Positions 55,541 to 64,000 of a DNA stretch of 64,000 nt are shown one piece after another. This stretch comes from an uncultured Phocaeicola sp. (GTDB lineage: Bacteria > Bacteroidota > Bacteroidia > Bacteroidales > Bacteroidaceae), in assembly GCA_944320135.1 (NCBI GenBank), contig CALUGI010000015.1, positions 1-64,000 on the forward strand, in the 5' to 3' direction. Numbering within the stretch: the first letter of the stretch is position 1; each line of letters opens with the position of its first letter. A program made the translations under genes and the position numbers. The notes under the pieces are model-generated. The model saw only the letters and a program-made list of their open reading frames with translations, did not search any database and was not told the origin of the DNA.

Positions 55541-56101
55541 TCAGATGGACTTGATGAACTTGGCCGGCACGCCTCCCGCAATGGTGTTGGCAGGCACATC
55601 TTTCGTCACCACCGCTCCTGCGGCGATAATGGCGTTGTCGCCTATGGTCACCCCTTGCAGGATGGTCGAGTTGGAGCCTACCCATACATTCTTTCCCAAT
55701 ACGATGGGAGCCGGATAGGTAGAAGGACGGTCTTCGGGTGCAGTTCCGTGGTTCAATGTAGCGAACACTACGTTGTGCCCTATCTGACATCCGTCGCCCA
55801 ATGTCACTCCGCCGTGGTCCTGAAAGTGGCAGCAGGCGTTGATGAATACGTGTTCTCCGATGTGGATGTTCTTTCCGAAATCCGTATAGAATGGAGGAAA
55901 CACACGGAGGGTAGGGGGCACCGGCTGCCCGAACAGTTCGGACAGCAATGCCCTTACCTCGTCCGGCGTGTGGTATGCAGAGTTGAGTTTGAACGTGATG
56001 CGCCGTGCTTCATCGCTCATTTCGTCCATGAAGCGGTGGATTTCATCCGTGTTCAGACCTTTTCCGGTCTTTACGTGCGATAAAAAATCTTCGAGTGTCA
56101 T
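55541..56101 (-). CDS. sugar O-acetyltransferase (left-handed beta-helix, Maa/LacA type)
   Basis: 186 residues. N-terminal helices (about 1-60) precede the hexapeptide repeat helix: FGKNIHIGEHVFINACCHF, GVTLGDGCQIGHNVVFATLNHG with the catalytic His of NHG, VWVGSNSTILQGVTIGDNAIIAAGAVV and AGGVPAKFIK at the end. It transfers acetyl from acetyl-CoA to a sugar hydroxyl. The -7 box is minus-strand TACCTTTG at 56126-56133. Confidence 0.92.
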   Translation of the reverse strand: MTLEDFLSHVKTGKGLNTDEIHRFMDEMSDEARRITFKLNSAYHTPDEVRALLSELFGQPVPPTLRVFPPFYTDFGKNIHIGEHVFINACCHFQDHGGVTLGDGCQIGHNVVFATLNHGTAPEDRPSTYPAPIVLGKNVWVGSNSTILQGVTIGDNAIIAAGAVVTKDVPANTIAGGVPAKFIKSI

Positions 56102-56125
56102 AATCTTCTTTTATTGTTTGCCTGA

Positions 56126-56133
56126 CAAAGGTA
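56126..56133 (-). promoter_or_regulatory. -7 box (TACCTTTG) of the acetyltransferase gene
   Basis: Minus-strand TAnnTTTG match 24 bp before the start at 56101. Confidence 0.5.
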
Positions 56134-56176
56134 GGAAGAATCGTCCGGAGTGCCTGTATATATATTACGGAACTTT

Positions 56177-56283
56177 GCGCTAAGCGGCAGAAACGCGGCG
56201 GTCTGCCGGGAAAAATCCGGCGGCGTTCAAATAAAAACGCCGGGGCATTTCAGAGGGAAATGGCCCGGCATTCTGTAGTCTAT
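56177..56283. repeat. 22-nt-unit intergenic element, copy 9
   Basis: Units at 56195-56216, 56217-56238, 56239-56261 and 56262-56283, preceded by a partial one. It contains short inverted matches such as AACGCCGGGGCATTT with AAATGGCCCGGCATT, and lies just past the pnp stop. Confidence 0.6.
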
Positions 56284-56316
56284 GCACCCTTTTTAAAAGG
56301 ACGCAGGGATGGATTT

Positions 56317-58506
56317 TTAGTTGTTGCGGTGCGGACGGCGGTCATGCTTTGCATGTCCTTCGCCTTTTCCGTTGCCGTTTTCCATACCTTCCGGTTTGGG
56401 GAGCAACGCTCTGTGCGACAGCTTGAATTTGCCCGTTTTCGGGTCGATTTCCAACAGCTTCACGTCTATTTCGTCGCCTTCCTTCAGTCCGGTTTCTTCG
56501 ATGGTTTCGAAGCGTTTCCAATCGATTTCAGAGATATGGAGAAGCCCGTCTTTGCCCGGAAGGAACTCAACGAACGCTCCGTAAGGCATAACCGAACGCA
56601 CTTTTCCTTTGTACGTTTCTCCGACTTCCGGAACGGCTACGATGTTCTTGATAAGGCGTATCGCGTCATCGATGCTCTTCTTGTTCGTGCCTGCCACTTC
56701 GATGCGGCCCACGCCGTCGATTTCTTCAATCGTGATGGTAGCTCCGGTTTCTTCCTGCATACCTTGGATAATTTTTCCGCCGGGGCCGATGACAGCTCCG
56801 ATAAATTCTTTCGGAATCGTCATGGTTTCGATGCGCGGAGCGTGCGGCTTCAGTTCCGGACGCGGTTCGGCAAGACATTCAGTCAGTTTTCCGAGGATGT
56901 ACTCGCGTCCCTGCTTTGCCTGAAGCAGCGCCTTTTCCAGAATGTCGTAAGTCAGTCCGTCGCACTTGATGTCCATCTGGGTGGCGGTGATTCCGTCGCG
57001 TGTACCCGTTACCTTGAAGTCCATGTCGCCCAAGTGGTCTTCATCTCCCAAAATGTCTGAGAGCACGGCATATTTGTCTTCTCCGGCATTTTTGATCAAT
57101 CCCATAGCAATGCCCGACACCGGTTTCTTGATAGGTACACCGGCATCCATCAGTGCCAGCGTGCCGGCACATACAGTGGCCATTGAAGACGAACCGTTTG
57201 ACTCAAGAATGTCTGAAACCACACGGACGCAATACGGATAATTTTCAGGAATCTGCCCTTTCAGCGCGCGCCAGGCCAAGTGTCCGTGACCGATTTCGCG
57301 GCGGCCGACTCCGCGCTGCGCTTTTGCCTCACCTGTTGAGAACGGAGGGAAGTTGTAGTGCAGCAGGAAACGTTCCTTGTGCTGGTCGAGCACGTCGTCA
57401 ATCGTCTTTTCATCGAGTTTCGTGCCCAAAGTGACGGTGCTCAACGACTGGGTTTCACCGCGTGTGAAGATTGACGAACCGTGGGGGCCGGGCAGCGGAC
57501 TTGCTTCGCACCAGATGGGGCGGATGTCCGTGGTGGCACGACCGTCCAGACGCTTTCCTTCATCGAGGATGCAGCGGCGCATAGCCTCTTTTTCCACGTC
57601 GTGATAGTAGCGGTCAATCATCGGGCCTTTTTCTTCCAGTTCTTCTTCGGTGAACCGGGCCTTGAATTCGTCGCAGATAGCGGTGAAGGCATCTTCGCGC
57701 TCGTGCTTGTTTTTGTTGCCTGACTGAGCTATGGCGTATGCTTTCGCGTAGCAGGCTTCGTGAACGGCCTTGCGCAAGTCTTCATCGTTTTCTTCGTGGC
57801 AGTATTCGCGCTTTACGGTTTTTCCCGCTTCTTCCATCAGTTCCATCTGCGCCTTGCAGTGGATTTTGATTTCTTCGTGGGCGAATTTCATGGCTTCCAG
57901 CAGGTCTTGTTCGGACACTTCCTTCATTTCGCCTTCCACCATCATGATGTTTTCGTAAGTGGCGGCCACCATGATGTCCATGTCGGCACGTTTCAAGTCT
58001 TCAAAAGTCGGGTCGATGACGAACTTGCCGTCGATACGTGCCACGCGCACTTCTGAAATCGGGCCTCCGAAGGGAATGTCGGAAACGGCCAGCGCCGCCG
58101 AAGCTGCCAGTCCTGCCAGTGCGTCGGGCATGTCTACTCCGTCGGCTGAATAAAGGATGATATTTACGTAAACTTCTGCGTGATAGTTGTCCGGAAACAG
58201 GGGACGCAATGCGCGGTCCACCAGCCGGCAAGTGAGGATTTCGTAGTCAGAAGCCTTTCCCTCACGTCTGGTAAAGCCGCCCGGAAAACGTCCGAACGCG
58301 GAGTATTTTTCTCTGTACTCTACCTGGAGAGGCATGAAATCTGTACCGGGAACTGCATCTTTTGCTGCACAAACAGTAGCTAACAGCATGGTGTTCCCCA
58401 TGCGCAGCATCACAGCGCCGTCTGCCTGTTTTGCAAGCTTTCCCGTTTCGAGCGTGATGGTTCTTCCGTCTCTCAGCTCGATCGTCTTAACAATAGGATT
58501 GATCAT
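56317..58506 (-). CDS. pnp: polynucleotide phosphorylase
   Basis: 729 residues with two RNase PH domains (about 1-220 and 310-550; [45 protein letters not shown]), a KH domain with GPGGKI at about 575-580 and an S1 domain ([20 protein letters not shown]) near the end. It degrades RNA from the 3' end with phosphate. The C-terminal tail is basic and His/Gly-rich ([13 protein letters not shown]). The -7 box is minus-strand TATCTTTG at 58541-58548. Confidence 0.97.
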   Translation of the reverse strand: MINPIVKTIELRDGRTITLETGKLAKQADGAVMLRMGNTMLLATVCAAKDAVPGTDFMPLQVEYREKYSAFGRFPGGFTRREGKASDYEILTCRLVDRALRPLFPDNYHAEVYVNIILYSADGVDMPDALAGLAASAALAVSDIPFGGPISEVRVARIDGKFVIDPTFEDLKRADMDIMVAATYENIMMVEGEMKEVSEQDLLEAMKFAHEEIKIHCKAQMELMEEAGKTVKREYCHEENDEDLRKAVHEACYAKAYAIAQSGNKNKHEREDAFTAICDEFKARFTEEELEEKGPMIDRYYHDVEKEAMRRCILDEGKRLDGRATTDIRPIWCEASPLPGPHGSSIFTRGETQSLSTVTLGTKLDEKTIDDVLDQHKERFLLHYNFPPFSTGEAKAQRGVGRREIGHGHLAWRALKGQIPENYPYCVRVVSDILESNGSSSMATVCAGTLALMDAGVPIKKPVSGIAMGLIKNAGEDKYAVLSDILGDEDHLGDMDFKVTGTRDGITATQMDIKCDGLTYDILEKALLQAKQGREYILGKLTECLAEPRPELKPHAPRIETMTIPKEFIGAVIGPGGKIIQGMQEETGATITIEEIDGVGRIEVAGTNKKSIDDAIRLIKNIVAVPEVGETYKGKVRSVMPYGAFVEFLPGKDGLLHISEIDWKRFETIEETGLKEGDEIDVKLLEIDPKTGKFKLSHRALLPKPEGMENGNGKGEGHAKHDRRPHRNN

Positions 58507-58540
58507 AAAAAACTTTTTTATATTATTCGAAAAATCTGCG

Positions 58541-58548
58541 CAAAGATA
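58541..58548 (-). promoter_or_regulatory. -7 box (TATCTTTG) of pnp
   Basis: Minus-strand TAnnTTTG match 34 bp before the pnp start. Confidence 0.55.
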
Positions 58549-58630
58549 GGGATTTTATTGCATATCTTTTCGTTGCAGATGCAAAACTTTTGCGCGCGAA
58601 ACGTTTTTTATGTAACGGCAGTGAGTTTGC

Positions 58631-58745
58631 GGCCCGCTTTTTGCAGTGTGGAAACGCGCCGGGAAGTCTTGGCAAAGCCGCCCGGTTGCGGCGGAAAAGG
58701 CGGGCGGATTGTTTGGCTGGCGCGGGCGCGTTTTTTGGGGAGGCT
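58631..58745. repeat. 22-nt-unit intergenic element, copy 10
   Basis: Units at about 58656-58678, 58679-58701, 58702-58723 and 58724-58745 (two are 23 nt), with one longer unit before. It lies between the divergent promoters of pnp and the thioredoxin-fold lipoprotein. Confidence 0.55.
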
Positions 58746-58797
58746 TTGTGCTGGAATGCGGCGGGCTGCCGGAACCGTTGATTTGTGTGTGAAAAAC

Positions 58798-58827
58798 TTT
58801 GTGAAGTCATGAAAAGAAGTAACTTTG
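58798..58827 (+). promoter_or_regulatory. promoter of the thioredoxin-fold lipoprotein gene
   Basis: TTTG at 58798-58801 and TAACTTTG at 58820-58827, 18 bp apart. The box lies downstream of the ATGs at 58785 and 58809, so translation starts at 58857. Confidence 0.65.
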
Positions 58828-58856
58828 CAGCTGAATCAAAAAAACAAGGACAGGCA

Positions 58857-60005
58857 ATGAAGAAAAATGTTTATATTCTGGCGGCAGTGTGTGCGGCGGC
58901 ATTGGCAGCCTGCGACAGCAGGCAGTCGTTTACGGTGGAAGGCTCCGTGACTGGGGCGGAAGACAAGACGCTCTATTTTGAGCAGACCGGCCTGGAAGGG
59001 ATTGTCGGGCTGGATTCCGTGAAGCTGGACGAAAGCGGAACCTTCCGCTTCAAGGGCGAGCGTCCGGCATCTCCGGATTTTTACCGTTTGCGTGTGGATA
59101 ATCAAGTCGTCAATTTTGCGGTGGACTCTACGGAAACCGTAACGGTGGAGGCGGATATCAACAACTTTGCTACAGATTATCGGATAGAAGGTTCGGAAAA
59201 CAATCTGAAGATAAAAGAACTTGCGCTGATTCAAGCCGACTTGCAGCGGAAGGTGAACGAGCTGGCTGCTTCCGGACTTCCGGCAGGCATCGCGCAAGAC
59301 AGCCTGCAGCAGATGGTGGACAGCTATAAGGCAAACGTGAAGCGGAATTACATCTTTGCCGCTCCCAACACGTCGTATGCTTATTTCGCCTTGTTCCAGA
59401 CGCTGAACGGATATATGATTTTCGACCCGCTGACCAATAGGGACGACGTGAAATGCTTTGCGGCGGTGGCTACCAGCCTGAACAATGCGTATCCTCACGC
59501 CGACCGTTCGCGCAACCTTTATAATATGGTGATAAAGGGAATGAAGAATACACGTCCCTTGCAGCCTCAGGAGGAACTGGCGATTCCGGCAGACAAGATT
59601 CAGGAAACTTCCATTATCGACATCCCGCTGAAAGACATTGACGGGCAGGTGCGCCATCTGACCGACCTGAAAGGGAAGGTGGTGCTGATAGATTTCACTG
59701 CCTATGCTGCTCCCACATCCGGCGTGCGCAATCTGGCCTTGCGCGAACTGTATGACAAATACGCCCCGCAAGGATTTGAAATTTATCAAATCTCGTTCGA
59801 TACCGACGAGCACTTCTGGAAAACCGCTTCAGACAATCTGCCGTGGATATGCGTGCGCGACCCGCAAGGACCTTATTCTTCATATATCAGCCTTTACGGT
59901 CTGACCCAGTTGCCCGGCAGCTTTTTGGTGAACCGCAGCAACGAATTGAGCGTAAGGCTGGATGGAAATGCGGATTTGGAAGCGGAAATAAAGAAATTGC
60001 TTTAA
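58857..60005 (+). CDS. lipoprotein with DUF4369-like domain and thioredoxin fold lacking the CXXC motif
   Basis: 382 residues from the ATG at 58857 (MKKNVYILAAVCAAALAAC, lipobox Cys19). Residues about 22-115 are the DUF4369-type beta domain (TVEGSVTGAEDKTLYFEQTG), followed by a helical linker. The TlpA/AhpC-like domain starts at about 255 (IDIPLKDIDGQVRHLTDLKGKVVLIDFTAY). Where the family has WCxxC, this protein has YAAPTSG, so it has no redox pair. LPGSFLVNRSNEL holds the usual cis-Pro. It is probably anchored in the periplasm and may bind or chaperone rather than reduce. Confidence 0.9.
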   Translation: MKKNVYILAAVCAAALAACDSRQSFTVEGSVTGAEDKTLYFEQTGLEGIVGLDSVKLDESGTFRFKGERPASPDFYRLRVDNQVVNFAVDSTETVTVEADINNFATDYRIEGSENNLKIKELALIQADLQRKVNELAASGLPAGIAQDSLQQMVDSYKANVKRNYIFAAPNTSYAYFALFQTLNGYMIFDPLTNRDDVKCFAAVATSLNNAYPHADRSRNLYNMVIKGMKNTRPLQPQEELAIPADKIQETSIIDIPLKDIDGQVRHLTDLKGKVVLIDFTAYAAPTSGVRNLALRELYDKYAPQGFEIYQISFDTDEHFWKTASDNLPWICVRDPQGPYSSYISLYGLTQLPGSFLVNRSNELSVRLDGNADLEAEIKKLL

Positions 60006-60031
60006 TATGTTGCAAAGCATATCTCGCAACT

Positions 60032-60063
60032 TTTGGTTTGTATCATAAAAAAGCCTATCTTTG
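60032..60063 (+). promoter_or_regulatory. promoter of greA
   Basis: TTTG at 60032-60035 and TATCTTTG at 60056-60063, 20 bp apart. The leader is long (about 215 nt) and includes the palindrome at 60129-60193. Confidence 0.6.
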
Positions 60064-60128
60064 CAAATGGATACAGGCTGGCAATCAGCTGATGTATTCA
60101 GGAACATAATTCAAGATTATTCAGAGTT

Positions 60129-60193
60129 GTCATTCTGAACAAAGTAAAGCGGCGGGCATTCGGTTTCCGCTCTTTTGCTTCGTTCAGAATGAC
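60129..60193. repeat. GTCATTCTGAAC palindromic repeat in the greA leader
   Basis: GTCATTCTGAAC (60129-60140) is mirrored by GTTCAGAATGAC (60182-60193), with pairing continuing inward through a GCGG/CCGC core. This sequence type is a dispersed repeat in many bacterial genomes. Confidence 0.7.
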
Positions 60194-60271
60194 TTTCCTT
60201 TTGATAAGGTGGAGATGAAGATGACACTCTTTAGCTTTATGTGATAATTTTATTGACAACAAAAATAATAT

Positions 60272-60277
60272 AGGAGG
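60272..60277 (+). promoter_or_regulatory. strong Shine-Dalgarno site of greA
   Basis: AGGAGG lies six bases before the ATG at 60284. Such perfect sites are rare in Bacteroidetes, where most starts lack one. Confidence 0.75.
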
Positions 60278-60283
60278 AAAATT

Positions 60284-60748
60284 ATGGCTTACATGTCAGA
60301 AGAAGGCTATCAGAAGCTGGTGGCCGAATTGAAACGCTTGGAGTCGGTCGAACGTCCGAAAGTGATTGCCGCTATTGCGGAAGCGCGTGACAAGGGCGAC
60401 TTGTCGGAAAACGCGGAATACGATGCCGCTAAGGAGGCGCAAAGCATGCTTGAAATGAAAATCAATCAGCTGAAAGCGACTATCGGCGATGCTAAAATTA
60501 TCGATACTTCTAAGTTGAAGGCGGATACGGTGCAGATTTTGACCCGTGTGGAACTGAAAAATGTGAAGAACGGCATGAAGATGGCTTATACCATCGTGTC
60601 GGAGAATGAAGCCAACTTGAAAGAGGGAAAGATATCGGTGAACACGCCGATAGCTCAGGGACTGCTTGGAAAGAAGGTGGGCGATGTGGCCGAAATCGCG
60701 ATTCCGCAAGGAAAAATCACGCTGGAAATAACGGGTATATCATTCTGA
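60284..60748 (+). CDS. greA: transcription elongation factor GreA
   Basis: 154 residues. The N-terminal coiled coil has the acidic tip motif DKGDLSENAEYDAAKEAQ; the C-terminal FKBP-like domain ends KKVGDVAEIAIPQGKITLEI. It rescues backtracked RNA polymerase by stimulating transcript cleavage. Own promoter, strong ribosome-binding site and terminator. Confidence 0.97.
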   Translation: MAYMSEEGYQKLVAELKRLESVERPKVIAAIAEARDKGDLSENAEYDAAKEAQSMLEMKINQLKATIGDAKIIDTSKLKADTVQILTRVELKNVKNGMKMAYTIVSENEANLKEGKISVNTPIAQGLLGKKVGDVAEIAIPQGKITLEITGISF

Positions 60749-60754
60749 AGAAAG

Positions 60755-60789
60755 GGCAAGTCTGCTTCGGCAGGCTTGCCTTGTTTTTT
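60755..60789 (+). terminator. rho-independent terminator of greA
   Basis: GGCAAGTCTGC, TTCG tetraloop, GCAGGCTTGCC, then TTGTTTTTT. Confidence 0.9.
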
Positions 60790-60802
60790 AATATTTATCA
60801 TT

Positions 60803-61210
60803 ATGGCAACAATATTCAGTAAAATCATTGCAGGTGAGATTCCCAGCTACAAGGTGGCTGAGAACGACAAGTTTTATGCTTTTCTTGACATCAATCCGTT
60901 GGTGAAGGGGCATACGCTGGTGGTTCCTAAAAGAGAGGTGGATTATATCTTCGATTTGACTGACGAGGAACTGGCGGAGATGCACGTGTTTGCCAAGCAT
61001 GTGGCACGGGCTATCCAGAAGGCGTTTCCTTGCCGGAAAGTAGGCGAAGCGGTTATCGGACTTGAAGTGCCTCATGCGCATATCCATCTGATTCCGATGC
61101 AGAAGGAGTCGGACATGCTGTTCTCCAATCCGAAACTCCAGCTTCAGCCCGAAGAGTTTGCGGCAATAGCGAAGGCGATTTACGGCGCATGGAGCAGTGA
61201 AAGCAATTGA
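60803..61210 (+). CDS. HIT family hydrolase
   Basis: 135 residues from the ATG at 60803 (MATIFSKIIAGEIPSYKVAEND). FYAFLDINPLVKGHTLVVPKRE is the substrate-binding strand and HAHIHLIP is the histidine triad. HIT proteins hydrolyse AMP-linked nucleotides. The frame from 60776 begins inside the greA terminator and is not used. Confidence 0.94.
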   Translation: MATIFSKIIAGEIPSYKVAENDKFYAFLDINPLVKGHTLVVPKREVDYIFDLTDEELAEMHVFAKHVARAIQKAFPCRKVGEAVIGLEVPHAHIHLIPMQKESDMLFSNPKLQLQPEEFAAIAKAIYGAWSSESN

Positions 61211-61358
61211 TTTCCTCTGACTAAATATAAATTCAATCAGCCGCGTGCGGAAACTGGCGTATGGGCTTGCAGTCGGTAGTTGCCGGAAGGCATACGGAGA
61301 TGCAAGCCCTTTTTCATGTTGTCCGGCATTGGGGCGGAGATTGATTCGACGTTGGTTT

Positions 61359-63734
61359 ATGAATATCAAACGATACCTTTTTTGTCTGTTGCTGTGGGCA
61401 ACCGCATGCCGGCTTCTTGCTTCCGGTTATCAGATAGCCGGAACGGTTATCGACTGCAAGAACCGGAAGCCTGTAGAGTTTGTCAATGTGCTTGTGGTGG
61501 GCATGGGAATCGGAGCGACAACCGATGCGGAGGGCTGCTTTGTCATTGAAAATGTTCCTCCCGGCATTTATCGTCTGCAGGCTTCGCTTGTGGGGTATAA
61601 GACGATACAGACTTCTGAATATCGGGTAAATCATATTACGCCGCATGTCCTTATAGAGATGGAAAAGGAAGCGGCGGCTCTGGACGAAGTGACCGTTACC
61701 GCATCGCCTTTTCGCCGGATACCGGAAAGCCCGGTCAGCTTGCGTATCATTGGCGTGCAGGAAATAGAAAAAGCCCCCGGCGCGAACCGTGACATATCGA
61801 AGGTGGTGCAGAATTATCCGGGAGTGGCTTTCTCGCCTATTGGTTATAGGAATGATTTGATTGTGCGTGGCGGAGGCCCGTCGGAGAACCGTTTTTATCT
61901 TGATGGGGTGGAGATTCCGAATATTAACCATTTCAGTACGCAAGGGGCATCGGGAGGGCCTGTCGGCTTGATTGACGCGGACCTGATTCGCAGCGTGAAC
62001 TTTTATAGCGGGGCTTTCCCGGCCAATCGCGGCAATGCGTTGAGTTCTGTGCTCGACTTCAGTTTGCGGGACGGTGACTTGGAGCGCAATTCAGTGAAGG
62101 CGACACTGGGTGCATCGGAAGTGTCATTAGGTTCGAATGGTCATATCGGGGAACGTACCTCCTATCTTGTGTCAGTCCGCCAGTCTTATTTGCAGATGCT
62201 TTTCAAGGTGCTTGGGTTGCCTTTCTTGCCGGCGTATACGGACGCTTCGTTCAAAATAAAGACCCGTTTCAATCCCCGAAACGAACTGACGGTATTGGGG
62301 TTGGGCGGCATTGACCGGATGAAGCTGAATCTGGGCATTGAGGGGGAAGACGCGGAGTATATGTTGAGCTATCTTCCGAAAATAGAGCAGGAAACCTTTA
62401 CGTTGGGCGGGGTCTACCGGCATTATGCAGGCAGCCATGTGCAGACTGTAACTTTGAGCCACAGCTATCTGAACAACCGCAATTTGAAGTATCTGGACAA
62501 TGATGAAAGCAGTGAAGATAACCTGACTCTGAGGTTGCGTTCGGTGGAGCAGGAAACGAAGTTGAGAATAGAAAACACTTCCGCCTGGAACGTCTGGAAA
62601 CTGAATTTCGGCTTGGAACTGGGGCAGTCGCACTATACGAACGATACTTTCCAGAAGGTGTTTGCCGACCGCCTCCGCATGTTCGATTATCATACCGACC
62701 TGAATCTGTTCCGATGGGGGCTGTTTGCGTCAATGAATTACGCTTCGCCTGATGAGGGCTTCACGGCATCGTTGGGGGTACGGGCAGACGCGAACAATTA
62801 CAGTGAGGAGATGAAAGAGCTTTGGCGGCAGATGTCTCCACGCCTTTCCGTTTCTTGCCGTTTGCTCGACGGGCTGTTCTTGAGCGGCCACGTAGGCCTG
62901 TATTATCAGCTTCCTCAGTATACGGCTTTGGGCTTCAAGGGGGATGCGGGGGAGTACGTGAACCGCTATCTTGATTATACCTCTGTTTCACAGGAAAGCG
63001 TCGGGCTGGCATGGTATCCGAATGAGGCGATGGAGCTTTCGGTTGAAGGATTTTACAAGTCATACCGCGACATGCCTTTGTCCGTTGCCGACGGTATCCC
63101 GTTGTCGTGTAAGGGCAATGATTATGGAGTGATTGGAAACGAAGCGCTTGTTTCGCGGGCCGAGGGGCGTTCGTATGGGGTTGAGATGATGTTCAAATGG
63201 CTGTTGGCGAAGAAGTTGAACCTGTCGTCTTCGTTGACATTGTTCAGGAGCGAATTCCGTGCGGACGGGGAGGGGGCATATCTTCCTTCGGCTTGGGACA
63301 ACCGGTTTATTCTGAACGTAAGCGGCACATACAACTTCCCGAAGAACTGGAGCGTAGGGATGAAAGTCTGCTGCATCGGCGGCTCGCCTTATACGCCTTA
63401 CGATGAGGACAAGTCTTCGTTGGTTGAGGCGTGGAATGTGGCGGGAAAGCCTTATTATGATTACGGCCGTTACAATTCGGAGCGGCTTCCGGCTTTCGGC
63501 CAGCTTGATGTGCGCGTTGACAAGACGTTCTACTTGAAGCGGTGTATGCTTGGATTCTATATCGACATTCAGAACGTTACAGGCAGCAAGCTCCGTCAGG
63601 CGGATGTGTTGATGAGCACGGGGCGGATTGCCGACGCTTCCGCACCTGCGGCTGAACAGCGTTATGTGATGAAACGGATCAAGCGGGAGAGCGGAACCCT
63701 GTTGCCTACATTGGGCATTACGTTCGAATACTGA
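61359..63734 (+). CDS. TonB-dependent receptor with carboxypeptidase-regulatory-like N-terminus
   Basis: 791 residues from the ATG at 61359 (MNIKRYLFCLLLWATACRLLASG, signal peptide); the frame from 61245 would hide it. QIAGTVIDCKNRKPVEFVNV opens the carboxypeptidase-regulatory-like domain, the plug follows (VVQNYPGVAFSPIGYRNDLIVRG, GPSENRFYLDGVEIPNINHFS), then the 22-strand barrel (LDVRVDKTFYL near the end). It takes up an unknown substrate through the outer membrane. No susD gene accompanies it, and the SusC-specific long form is absent. Confidence 0.92.
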   Translation: MNIKRYLFCLLLWATACRLLASGYQIAGTVIDCKNRKPVEFVNVLVVGMGIGATTDAEGCFVIENVPPGIYRLQASLVGYKTIQTSEYRVNHITPHVLIEMEKEAAALDEVTVTASPFRRIPESPVSLRIIGVQEIEKAPGANRDISKVVQNYPGVAFSPIGYRNDLIVRGGGPSENRFYLDGVEIPNINHFSTQGASGGPVGLIDADLIRSVNFYSGAFPANRGNALSSVLDFSLRDGDLERNSVKATLGASEVSLGSNGHIGERTSYLVSVRQSYLQMLFKVLGLPFLPAYTDASFKIKTRFNPRNELTVLGLGGIDRMKLNLGIEGEDAEYMLSYLPKIEQETFTLGGVYRHYAGSHVQTVTLSHSYLNNRNLKYLDNDESSEDNLTLRLRSVEQETKLRIENTSAWNVWKLNFGLELGQSHYTNDTFQKVFADRLRMFDYHTDLNLFRWGLFASMNYASPDEGFTASLGVRADANNYSEEMKELWRQMSPRLSVSCRLLDGLFLSGHVGLYYQLPQYTALGFKGDAGEYVNRYLDYTSVSQESVGLAWYPNEAMELSVEGFYKSYRDMPLSVADGIPLSCKGNDYGVIGNEALVSRAEGRSYGVEMMFKWLLAKKLNLSSSLTLFRSEFRADGEGAYLPSAWDNRFILNVSGTYNFPKNWSVGMKVCCIGGSPYTPYDEDKSSLVEAWNVAGKPYYDYGRYNSERLPAFGQLDVRVDKTFYLKRCMLGFYIDIQNVTGSKLRQADVLMSTGRIADASAPAAEQRYVMKRIKRESGTLLPTLGITFEY

Positions 63735-63749
63735 GAAGCATAAAGGAAA

Positions 63750-63812
63750 GGGCTGCCGAAGCAGGGGCAGGCATCGTTTTCTGAAAGCCTGATTTTGTTT
63801 TGCGGCAGCCCC
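63750..63812. terminator. inverted repeat between convergent genes
   Basis: GGGCTGCCG (63750-63758) pairs with CGGCAGCCC (63803-63811), with flanking A and T stretches. It can end transcription from either side. Confidence 0.6.
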
Positions 63813-63834
63813 TTCTGTTTGGCCGTGCGCGGCA

Positions 63835-64000
63835 TTACTTGATTTCTTTGATGAAATAGGTCAGTGTCGGCAGGTGGTCGCTGTAGCCGTTCTGGAAGGT
63901 CGTTCCGGAGAAGGTGCGCAGCGGATAGCCTTTGTACTTGCCTTCCTGCTGGATGAGGTACGGGCGGTTGAAGATTTCCGATTTCCAGAACTTCAGCGTG
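63835..64000 (-). CDS. endonuclease/exonuclease/phosphatase family protein, C-terminal end (partial)
   Basis: The minus strand has a stop at 63835-63837 and stays open to the window end. The last residues read YLIQQEGKYKGYPLRTFSG, then FQNGYSDHLPTLTYFIKEIK. GYSDHLP is the C-terminal SDH motif of the endonuclease/exonuclease/phosphatase fold (catalytic Asp and His). The rest lies beyond 64000, so substrate and signal peptide cannot be judged. Confidence 0.8.
   Translation of the reverse strand, partial: TLKFWKSEIFNRPYLIQQEGKYKGYPLRTFSGTTFQNGYSDHLPTLTYFIKEIK

Overview
The window is chromosomal DNA from a Bacteroidales bacterium, most likely a gut Bacteroides/Phocaeicola relative. The evidence is Bacteroidetes-type promoters (TAnnTTTG -7 boxes) before most transcription units, few Shine-Dalgarno sites, BACON-domain lipoproteins, a hybrid two-component system, families of glycoside hydrolases, DUF4290, a bile-salt-hydrolase-like enzyme and the tsaB-murA-rimM-dxr-rseP cluster. 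I see no rRNA, tRNA, CRISPR array or complete insertion sequence. The family calls come from motifs and memory; no database search was run.

Layout. 1-243 is a frameshifted tail of an Rpn-type nuclease. 401-2740 is a beta-helix lipoprotein. 2789-3110 holds repeats, followed by ribosomal protein L31 type B. 13410-3649 (minus) is an eight-gene operon built round a tubulin-like GTPase with a C-terminal GYF-like domain. Its other genes are a membrane protein, a zinc-ribbon/TM/Pro-rich/MORN protein and five exported proteins of unknown function. This is the best candidate for an undescribed system.

13673-37792 is a carbohydrate locus resembling xyloglucan utilisation loci. Minus strand: GH105-DUF2264, GH43, GH3, GH95. 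Plus strand: SGNH esterase, BACON-GH5, HTCS regulator, GH31 with PA14, GH2, GH3. It has no SusC/SusD pair. The GH5 protein begins with what looks like the signal peptide and plug-proximal domain of a SusC, and the HTCS gene is cut by an in-frame TAG. The locus therefore looks damaged by deletion and point mutation.

38023-44565 is a housekeeping run: tsaB, DUF4290, murA, rimM, a degenerate M23 protein, dxr, rseP. 44566-45248 has no gene but contains terminators and a probable minus-strand non-coding RNA with eight GGTA motifs. 45249-64000 mixes core and accessory genes: CCA-adding enzyme, lipoprotein, thioesterase, O-acetylhomoserine sulfhydrylase, LysO pair, iron alcohol dehydrogenase, M64 peptidase, bile-salt-hydrolase-like enzyme, DUF456, acetyltransferase, PNPase, thioredoxin-fold lipoprotein, GreA, HIT, a TonB-dependent receptor and the end of an endonuclease/exonuclease/phosphatase gene.

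A second genome-scale signal is a family of intergenic elements made of tandem units of about 22 nt (GC-rich core, T-run, AAAC or GAAT end). It is seen at ten places and possibly invades the 3' end of the M64 gene.
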